Source: DATGIQ01 sp035295665
GTDB taxonomy: Bacteria > Planctomycetota > Planctomycetia > Gemmatales > Gemmataceae
Length of the DNA: 11,511 bases
Assembly (NCBI GenBank): GCA_035295665.1
Contig: DATGIQ010000330.1
Coordinates: 1 to 11,511 of the forward strand
Direction of reading: 5' to 3'
Shown: in pieces, positions 6,495 through 11,511 of the stretch
Numbering within the stretch: the stretch's first letter is position 1
How the letters are laid out: the number at the start of each line of letters is the position of its first letter
Position numbers and translations under genes: made by a program
Notes under the pieces: model-generated
What the model was told of the DNA's origin: nothing
Seen by the model: only the letters and a program-made list of their open reading frames with translations
Databases searched by the model: none

Positions 6495-6561
6495 GCCCAC
6501 AAGCCGGACGCGCCAGCGCAGGATTTCGGCTTCCCTTCGCGGGCGCGTCCGGCTTGTGGGC
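6495..6561. repeat. REP-like palindrome, 20-bp perfect stem, between convergent genes
   Basis: Arms 6495-6514 (GCCCACAAGCCGGACGCGCC) and 6542-6561 are perfect reverse complements with a 27-nt loop. It lies between the stop of the 413-aa gene (6473) and the stop of the convergent 96-aa gene (6582). It has no U-tract but may end or protect both transcripts. Different in sequence from the palindrome at 4371. Confidence 0.85.
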
Positions 6562-6581
6562 CAACTGCATGGTACGTTCGT

Positions 6582-6872
6582 TCACGAAAGTTGTTGCTCT
6601 AAATCGCGCAGCCGGCTGATTTCCGCATCCCGCCGGCCTCGCTCCAACGAAAAGATCCCCGGCGGTTCTAACGTTTCGCCAGCAGCCAGGCGACAAGCCG
6701 CCTGCTTTTGACGGCTGCTGGCAAACCACGCCGGGAGGCAGTCGGCACAGCACAGGGCGTACGTTTTCAGCTCCTGCGTGACCCCATCACTCCAGCGGGC
6801 GGCGATCTTGTAAATGGCGGGCTTTCCGCAGCCCCGCGTGTAACAGAAGATGGGATACGGCGGCATCGGCAT
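6582..6872 (-). CDS. 96-aa Cys-rich putative zinc-binding protein downstream of rnc
   Basis: Small protein beginning MPMPPYPIFC. Its start lies 3 nt after the rnc stop and has no Shine-Dalgarno, so translation is probably coupled to RNase III. Cys residues C10 and C15 (C-x4-C) and C41, C42, C45 (CCADC) suggest a treble-clef-like zinc site bridging residues 10-45, with Arg/Lys-rich sequence between; C60 is extra. The C-terminal 76-95 is a charged helix (LERGRRDAEISRLRDLEQQL), possibly a short coiled coil. No family name recognised. The operon position suggests a role with RNA, which is inference. The second Met (residue 3) is an alternative start. Confidence 0.72.
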   Translation of the reverse strand: MPMPPYPIFCYTRGCGKPAIYKIAARWSDGVTQELKTYALCCADCLPAWFASSRQKQAACRLAAGETLEPPGIFSLERGRRDAEISRLRDLEQQLS

Positions 6873-6875
6873 GAG

Positions 6876-7613
6876 TTAGTCGGCTTCGAACGGGACGGGG
6901 TCGCCGCTGATCTGGGCCAGCGCATTCATCGCGGCCTTTTGCTCGGCCTCTTTTTTGTTGCGGCCCCAGGCAGCGGCATATGGGCGTTTGCCGATTACGG
7001 CCGCTACCTTGAAACACTTGTGGTGGTCGGGCCCCTGCTCGTCAAGCAGATCGTACCGTGGCGTCGCGCCGAACTGGCGTTGGGCCACTTGTTGAAGCAA
7101 GGACTTGAAGTTGCTGCCCTGGGCGCCCGCGGCCTCGCGTTCAATTTCCGGCAGCATGTAGCGGAGAATGAATTCTTGAACCGCTTCGAGGCCCCCATCC
7201 AGGTAAACGGCCGCCACCAGCGATTCGAAAACATCCGCGAGCAAATTGGCGGGGATCGCCGTGTGCGTGTTCATCCCCTTGCCCAGGAAGAGAAAATCGC
7301 CCAGGTTTAGTTGCCGGCTAATGCGGGCACAGGCGCGCCGACTGACCACGGCGGATTTGATCTTGGTCAGGTCGCCTTCCTGGTAATTGGGAAAACGCTC
7401 GAAGAGTTGCTCACAGACCACCAGGCCCAACACCGCGTCCCCGAGGAACTCGAGCCGCTCGTTGGAGGCCAATCGTGTGTCCGCACCGGAAGCGTGGGTC
7501 AGGGCCGCCCGGAGGAGCTTGGGCTTGCGGAAGCGATATTCAATCGCCTTTTGGCACTCCTCCAAAATTTCTGCCTCGCGGCTTGTGGTCAATTCCTGCT
7601 GCATAAGACCCAT
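6876..7613 (-). CDS. rnc: Ribonuclease III
   Basis: A 245-aa double-strand-specific endoribonuclease acting in rRNA and mRNA processing. The family signature NERLEFLGD is at 51-59 with catalytic-type E55 and D59; the second acidic pair D127 and E130 lies in ADVFESLVAAVYLDGG. Residues ~165-236 form the C-terminal double-stranded RNA-binding domain (SNFKSLLQQVAQRQFGATP, then KKEAEQKAAMNAL). Length is normal. The start is uncertain: GTG 7616, ATG 7613 and ATG 7604 are all in frame and none has a clear Shine-Dalgarno; I chose ATG 7613. Transcribed from the promoter at 7641-7669 and followed with 3-nt spacing by the Cys-rich 96-aa gene. Convergent with the E1-E2-JAB unit. Confidence 0.95.
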   Translation of the reverse strand: MGLMQQELTTSREAEILEECQKAIEYRFRKPKLLRAALTHASGADTRLASNERLEFLGDAVLGLVVCEQLFERFPNYQEGDLTKIKSAVVSRRACARISRQLNLGDFLFLGKGMNTHTAIPANLLADVFESLVAAVYLDGGLEAVQEFILRYMLPEIEREAAGAQGSNFKSLLQQVAQRQFGATPRYDLLDEQGPDHHKCFKVAAVIGKRPYAAAWGRNKKEAEQKAAMNALAQISGDPVPFEAD

Positions 7614-7627
7614 CACTATAGGGGAGA

Positions 7628-7640
7628 CACACTTAGTGTG
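7628..7640. promoter_or_regulatory. 13-nt palindrome at the predicted rnc transcription start
   Basis: CACACTTAGTGTG is a perfect inverted repeat of 6 bp around one central base. It abuts the -10 and covers the predicted start of rnc transcription, a position typical of a repressor operator. It could instead be a small hairpin in the 5' leader. Confidence 0.4.
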
Positions 7641-7669
7641 ACGTTATCACCCCAGCCGCGTATTGTCAA
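7641..7669 (-). promoter_or_regulatory. Promoter of the rnc operon
   Basis: On the minus strand TTGACA (complement of 7664-7669, perfect -35) is followed after 17 nt by TAACGT (complement of 7641-7646), a weak -10. Transcription would begin near 7633, about 20 nt before the rnc start. The -35 is strong evidence, the -10 only partial. Confidence 0.5.
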
Positions 7670-8068
7670 CGTCGCGAGCCGGCCAAGAAAGGGTCCACGC
7701 GAAGCTCGGCAATAGCCTGGCGAACGCAGCCCAAGCATGGAAGGTCCGACAGAAAGCGGAACGGACTTGACCAATTTGGATTCCCGTGCAAACTTTCCTG
7801 CGATCCCGGTGTGATGAAAATCCCCTCCTGGAATAGCCCTTTTGCCTCGCTGCTGCGTATGATAAATAGTGACGCCCATGCAGTAGCTCCGCCAAGTTTG
7901 TCACCCCGGTAAAATTTCCGGATGGTAACCTTCGGGGATGCTCAGGGGAAGCAGACGCTGAAAACACGAAACGGCATCTCCCAACGTAAGTTTTTCACAT
8001 TCAAGGCTGTAGGACGGCGCGCGCAAGAACGCCATCCGTCCATGATCAGATGAGGAGGATCCAAAGCT
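7670..8068. other. Gene-free stretch upstream of htrA
   Basis: With the rnc promoter, about 450 bp (7617-8068) carry no convincing gene. A short frame at 7814 (32 codons) and antisense frames lack ribosome sites or family likeness. A TATGAT at 7858-7863 may be a -10 element but has no good -35. Near the end, GGACGG (8012-8017) and CCGTCC (8036-8041) can pair just upstream of the htrA ribosome site GAGGAGG (8052-8058), forming a possible leader hairpin. No terminator, repeat or RNA gene was recognised. Confidence 0.4.
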
Positions 8069-9613
8069 ATGAAACGATGGCCCGTTGCCCTGGTTTGCCT
8101 GATGCTGGTTGGAATGGCAGGTGCTCTGCTGTTCAGTAGCACGTTGCAGGGCCAGTCATCTTCGCCCACGGTTGTGCCCAAAGAACTCACATCCTATCGA
8201 GATGTGGTCAAGAAGGTGCTGCCGGCTGTGGTGAGCATCACGTCCAAGCCCAAGGTTGCAGTGAGCAAGCGGGACCGGTCCAGCCGGCCAAAAAGCCAGC
8301 GACCGCGGATTGAAACGTTTCCGGGACTCCCGGATGAGTTCCGCAAATTCTTTGAGGATGGGGAAATACCGAACTTCGAGCCCGAAGAAATGGTGCCGCA
8401 GCAGAGCTTCGGCTCCGGGTTCATTATCGATCCCAAGGGAGTCGTCCTGACCAACTTCCATGTGGTAGACGGCGCCGACCGGGTCGAGATTACGCTCAAG
8501 GACGGCCGCAAGTTTACGTCCAAGGAAATCAAGGGCGATCGCAAGAACGATTTGGCCATCGTTCGCTTCAGTCCAGGATCTCCGCTTCCTTCTCTCCAGC
8601 TTGGCGATAGCGATGCCATGGAGATTGGTGACCGCGTCCTGGCGGTAGGTGCGCCGTTCGGCCTGGCCGGTTCGGTGACGGCGGGCATTATCAGTGCCAA
8701 GGGTCGGGATGGTCTGAGTCCCGGGCGGGCCGTCTACGAAGACTACCTGCAAACCGATGCCGCTATCAATCCAGGCAACAGCGGCGGCCCGCTCGTGAAC
8801 CTGGACGGCAAGGTGATCGGCATCAATACGGCGATCCGGACCCGCACCGGCGGCTTCCAAGGCGTGGGCCTGGCCATCACCAGTAATGTGGCCAAGAACA
8901 TCGTCGATCAGTTGACCCGCGAGGGCGTGGTGCACCGCGGCTATCTCGGCATTGCCTTTGAGCCTCTTGACGCCGCGGTGGCCGAAGAACTCCATCTGAA
9001 GGACCACCAGGGCTTCTTGGTGACCGAGGTCCGTAAGGGTTCGCCGTGCAGTAAAGCCGGCATCAAGCCCCTGGACGTGATCGTGTCCGTGGGAGGCAAA
9101 GCTTTCAAGGAAGGACGGGACCTCCAGCGCGTCGTGAGCAGCCTACCGCTGCACAAGTCGGTGGATATCACCGTCGTTCGTGATGGGAAGACGCTTATTA
9201 TCCCGGTCACGATCGAGGAGCAGCCAGCGGACTATGGCGTCGCCACCGTGCAAGGCAAAGGCGATCGGACAACGCCGGACGAAAAGGACGAGGATGTCAG
9301 CGTGGACAAGTTCGGCTTCGATGTCGCCGAACTTACTCCCGAGCTAGCCAAGCGGTTTGGCTACCGTTCGAGCATGGAAGGCGTTGTGGTAACCGATGTT
9401 CAGCCGGGCAGTATCGCGGCCGACGCCGGTCTGCGGCGCGGCGTTGTGATCACGAAGATCAATCGGAAATCGGTGAATTCGGCTGGCGATGTGCGTGAGA
9501 TGCTGGAGAAGGCCCCGAGCAAGGGCGTCCTGCTTCAGGTTCAGGCCCCGGATCGCTCCGGCGGCCTCGTTTCGCGCTACATCATGCTCAAGCCGGAGCC
9601 GGTTGAGAAGTAA
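8069..9613 (+). CDS. HtrA/DegP-family periplasmic serine protease, two PDZ domains
   Basis: A 514-aa secreted protease/chaperone for envelope protein quality control. Residues 1-29 are a signal peptide (MKRWPVALVCLMLVGMAGALLF). The trypsin-like domain (~42-285) has the full triad: H131 in TNFHVVDG, D161 in KNDLAIVR and S238 in NPGNSGGPL. A basic linker (66-80) and a stretch at 81-110 (FPGLPDEFRKFF) correspond to the LA loop. PDZ1 spans ~288-382 and PDZ2 ~412-510, joined by a charged linker (394-410); two PDZ domains place it with DegP/DegQ rather than single-PDZ DegS. The start is supported by GAGGAGG 10 nt upstream. Monocistronic, converging with the glycosyltransferase gene. Regulation by envelope stress is usual for the family; no matching sigma site was identified here. 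Confidence 0.95.
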   Translation: MKRWPVALVCLMLVGMAGALLFSSTLQGQSSSPTVVPKELTSYRDVVKKVLPAVVSITSKPKVAVSKRDRSSRPKSQRPRIETFPGLPDEFRKFFEDGEIPNFEPEEMVPQQSFGSGFIIDPKGVVLTNFHVVDGADRVEITLKDGRKFTSKEIKGDRKNDLAIVRFSPGSPLPSLQLGDSDAMEIGDRVLAVGAPFGLAGSVTAGIISAKGRDGLSPGRAVYEDYLQTDAAINPGNSGGPLVNLDGKVIGINTAIRTRTGGFQGVGLAITSNVAKNIVDQLTREGVVHRGYLGIAFEPLDAAVAEELHLKDHQGFLVTEVRKGSPCSKAGIKPLDVIVSVGGKAFKEGRDLQRVVSSLPLHKSVDITVVRDGKTLIIPVTIEEQPADYGVATVQGKGDRTTPDEKDEDVSVDKFGFDVAELTPELAKRFGYRSSMEGVVVTDVQPGSIAADAGLRRGVVITKINRKSVNSAGDVREMLEKAPSKGVLLQVQAPDRSGGLVSRYIMLKPEPVEK

Positions 9614-9623
9614 CCGCGCCGGA

Positions 9624-10940
9624 TCAAATTGTCCTGTTCAGACTGCGGAGGAGTGTGAAGGAATTGATTCTTCGCGCTCCTCCGCGGTGCCTTTCCTCGA
9701 TCGCCTCGTGATAAGTCGATCGGACGCAATCCAGCTTCTCTTTCCAGCGAAATTCTTGGCGAATGCGGTTTCGGCCATCCGCACCCAGCCGGATCCGCAA
9801 GGACTCATCCGCAATCAGCCGACCGAGGGTCTTCGCCAGTTCATGCACATCTCCGCAGCGGACGAGGAAGCCGTCTTCACCCGAACGGATGAGCTCCGCA
9901 ACCCCGCCCGCCCGGTATCCCACGTTCGGTACGCCATTGGCCCAGGCTTCGAGCAGGACCAACCCGAACGAATCCGAACGGCTGGGCAAAGCGAAAAGGT
10001 CGATGCCGGCAAAGAAATCCCGCTTCTGTTGAGGACTGAGCACGCCCAGGCGGTGTACCCGAGCCTGCCAACCATAGTGCTTCCAAAAACTCCGGAAATT
10101 CGGCATTTCCGAACCAGCAAGCACCACCCGAAAACGCTGCCCGGATTGCCAGAGCTGCTCGGCGGCCCGGAGCAGGTCGACACTCCCTTTCTCCCGACTG
10201 TTATTCGCCAAGTGTCCAATCACGACCTCATCCCCGGCTACCTGCCACTGGCTGCGGACCCGCAACCGATCGCCTCCGGTACACTCGGCACCTTCCACCC
10301 CCATGCCGAGCAGAACCAGGCGCTCGGGGGCAATCCCCAGTTCCAGGAGCATGGCTCGCTCCAGTTTGGTTTGTACGAACACGCGGTCGGCCACATAGAG
10401 GAGGGTCCGCAAAGCCGGACAGAGGTAAGCCCGGCGGGTGCGGTCGTCGGGATCATCGGGGTCGCCGAGATGCAGAAATGGCGTGAGCAGGAACGGAATG
10501 TGCAACTGCTGGGCCAGGCGGAGGCCACAGACAATCGGCCAGGCATAGGGAAATGCGGTGGCGTGGACCAGGGCAAACGGTGGCTGCGGCCGCTGGAGGC
10601 CGCGCCACATCCCCCAGGCGATTGGGTTGCACGGCAGCGTCCAGCACTGCCAGCGCCGGTTTGGGAAGAATGACAGGGCTTTGAGCAGATACCGCCGGCC
10701 AGGCCAACGCCACACCGCATGGCGGTGGATTTCCACGCCGTCTTCTAGGCTGATTCCGGCCGGCAGGCACCTTCCCTGCCGCGACCAAAACGCTTCGAGG
10801 TCGAGGGCGTTGGTGGTCCAGACCCGGACCTGGTCTCCGGCATCGACGAGAGAGCGGCTCAAGCGGGCAAAATACGCCTCCGAACCTCCCAATGCCGGCG
10901 GATATCGTTGAATGCAGTGTGCAACGTACATGGAATCCAT
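9624..10940 (-). CDS. GT4-type (GT-B) glycosyltransferase
   Basis: A 438-aa cytoplasmic glycosyltransferase that would transfer a sugar from a nucleotide-sugar donor to a lipid or glycan acceptor of the envelope. N-terminal domain: GGSEAYFARLSRSL at 18-31, the acceptor-side glycine loop of GT4. C-terminal donor domain: IGHLANNSREKG (241-252) and ALPSRSDSFGLVLLEAWANG (317-336); the usual EX7E motif is present as D323-x7-E331, then GYRAGGVAELI (341-351). Donor and acceptor cannot be named. ATG 10940 directly follows GGAAGGA with GAGGG a little further up; ATG 10931 is a possible alternative. The last ~20 residues (RHRGGARRINSFTLLRSLNRTI) are encoded by a hairpin region and look like read-through beyond the domain. 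Confidence 0.9.
   Translation of the reverse strand: MDSMYVAHCIQRYPPALGGSEAYFARLSRSLVDAGDQVRVWTTNALDLEAFWSRQGRCLPAGISLEDGVEIHRHAVWRWPGRRYLLKALSFFPNRRWQCWTLPCNPIAWGMWRGLQRPQPPFALVHATAFPYAWPIVCGLRLAQQLHIPFLLTPFLHLGDPDDPDDRTRRAYLCPALRTLLYVADRVFVQTKLERAMLLELGIAPERLVLLGMGVEGAECTGGDRLRVRSQWQVAGDEVVIGHLANNSREKGSVDLLRAAEQLWQSGQRFRVVLAGSEMPNFRSFWKHYGWQARVHRLGVLSPQQKRDFFAGIDLFALPSRSDSFGLVLLEAWANGVPNVGYRAGGVAELIRSGEDGFLVRCGDVHELAKTLGRLIADESLRIRLGADGRNRIRQEFRWKEKLDCVRSTYHEAIEERHRGGARRINSFTLLRSLNRTI
9645..9685. terminator. Hairpin between convergent htrA and the glycosyltransferase gene
   Basis: GCGGAGGAG (9645-9653) pairs with CTCCTCCGC (9677-9685); inside, GAAG and CTTC add a second short stem. It lies 31 nt after the htrA stop and inside the 3' end of the opposite glycosyltransferase frame. 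There is no U-tract on either side, so a role as bidirectional terminator is tentative. Confidence 0.45.
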
Positions 10941-10971
10941 TCCTTCCCTCGCTCCCTTTGGTGCGGGCCGC

Positions 10972-10977
10972 TACAAT
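10972..10977 (+). promoter_or_regulatory. Possible -10 element upstream of the aminotransferase gene
   Basis: TACAAT, identical to the -10 of the operon promoter at 2553, lies in the 117-bp divergent gap about 80 nt before the aminotransferase start. No good -35 hexamer is found 16-18 nt upstream, so this is a weak call. Confidence 0.3.
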
Positions 10978-11057
10978 AAGTTCCCAGTGGCTGGCAAGCA
11001 CTCCGGACCACAAGATCCGCTTCTTTCCGATCGATATTGCTTACGGAGATTTGATTC

Positions 11058-11511
11058 ATGGCAAAAAGCGCTGAGCCGATTGCAATTTCCAAGTTGGCGG
11101 CCTCCATTCAGCCGTCCGCCACGCTGGCCGCCGCCGCCAAAGCTCGGCAAATGAAAGCGGAGGGGATCCCGGTCTTCGATTTCAGTCTGGGAGAGCCAGA
11201 TTTCCCCACCCCTGAGCACATTTGCCGCGCCGCCTTCAAAGCCATGCAGGAAGGCCATACCCATTACACGCCGGCCAGCGGCATTCCCGAGCTGCGCTCG
11301 GCGATTGCGCGGGTGTACCAAAAGCTTGGACTCCGCTGCACCGCCGACCAAGTCATCGTTTCCAACGGCGCCAAACATTCGCTTTACAATACCCTGGCCG
11401 CTCTCTGCGGTCCGGGCGACGAGGTCATTATCCCATCTCCCTACTGGGTGAGCTATAGCGACCTGGTGCAGATGACCGGGGCCAGCTATGTCCTGGTCGA
11501 CACGACATTGG
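11058..11511 (+). CDS. Class I (aspartate-type) aminotransferase, 5' part
   Basis: Open frame of 151 codons from ATG 11058 to the right edge; the catalytic Lys region lies outside. The start is supported by GGAG 9 nt upstream. Fold-type I PLP enzyme: FSLGEPDFPTPEHI (42-55) is the conserved N-terminal substrate-binding segment of class Ib aspartate/prephenate aminotransferases, HYTPASGIPELR (69-80) the next block, VSNGAKHSLYNTL (100-112) the cofactor-phosphate region, and PGDEVIIPSPYWVSY (118-132) holds the Tyr/Trp stacking region over PLP. It would exchange amino groups between aspartate (or a related amino acid or arogenate) and 2-oxoglutarate in amino-acid synthesis. Exact substrate cannot be fixed from this part. 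Divergent from the glycosyltransferase gene. Confidence 0.9.
   Translation, partial: MAKSAEPIAISKLAASIQPSATLAAAAKARQMKAEGIPVFDFSLGEPDFPTPEHICRAAFKAMQEGHTHYTPASGIPELRSAIARVYQKLGLRCTADQVIVSNGAKHSLYNTLAALCGPGDEVIIPSPYWVSYSDLVQMTGASYVLVDTTL

Noticed and set aside
7814..7912. 32-codon plus-strand frame starting MKIPSWNSPF
   Set aside because: No Shine-Dalgarno and no evidence of conservation can be seen; could only be a leader peptide by guesswork.
7647..7967. 106-codon minus-strand frame in the gene-free stretch
   Set aside because: No ribosome site and no family likeness; it would also run through the rnc promoter region.
8156..9007. 283-codon minus-strand frame within htrA
   Set aside because: It is antisense to the catalytic domain of a clear HtrA protease and shows no motif of its own.
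9489..10673. 394-codon plus-strand frame opposite the glycosyltransferase
   Set aside because: It starts inside htrA, is antisense to a clear GT4 gene and has no family resemblance.

Overview
The window looks like a chromosomal piece of a planctomycete (Planctomycetota, Gemmataceae- or Pirellulales-like). The evidence is a moderately high GC content, a CRTAC1/FG-GAP protein of the kind abundant in that phylum, long palindromic interspersed repeats, many short unlinked transcription units, and a small Cys-rich protein of unknown function behind rnc. The assignment to phylum is inference.

Layout. 1-898 (-): 5' part of a TPR/FG-GAP (CRTAC1-type) protein running off the left edge. 981-1122 (-): a decayed HicB-like antitoxin remnant. 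1220-2509 (-): a GAF + SpoIIE/PP2C phosphatase. Diverging from it and reading right is the main point of interest, a five-gene unit (2672-6473) behind a near-consensus promoter (2530-2558): a JAMM/JAB metalloprotease, a 60-aa protein, an E2-like (UBC-fold) protein with a catalytic-type Cys, an E1/ThiF-like adenylating enzyme, and a 413-aa protein of unknown function that overlaps the E1 gene. This is a prokaryotic ubiquitin-like conjugation/deconjugation module, related in gene content to the E1-E2-JAB operons of the Iyer/Burroughs/Aravind surveys and to the Bil antiphage systems. It has no recognisable ubiquitin-like protein ending in Gly-Gly, its E1 shows no obvious separate catalytic Cys, and it carries two unknown partners. 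Palindromic repeats sit in the gaps of the operon (3859-3903, 4371-4427) and just after it (6495-6561).

6582-7613 (-): RNase III (rnc) followed 3 nt later by a 96-aa Cys-rich protein, driven by a TTGACA promoter with a 13-nt palindrome at the predicted transcription start. 7617-8068: gene-free stretch holding that promoter and the leader of the next gene. 8069-9613 (+): periplasmic HtrA/DegP protease with two PDZ domains. 9624-10940 (-): GT4 glycosyltransferase whose 3' end overlaps a hairpin, converging on htrA. 11058 to the right edge (+): 5' part of a class I (aspartate-type) aminotransferase.

Working together: JAMM protease, E2 and E1 plausibly form one pathway (activation, transfer and removal of a small modifier), with the 60-aa and 413-aa proteins as candidate modifier, adaptor or target. 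The flanking genes (RNase III, HtrA, glycosyltransferase, aminotransferase) are ordinary and do not suggest a defence island, so the role of the module (defence or housekeeping) is open. No tRNA, rRNA, CRISPR array, transposase or integrase was recognised.
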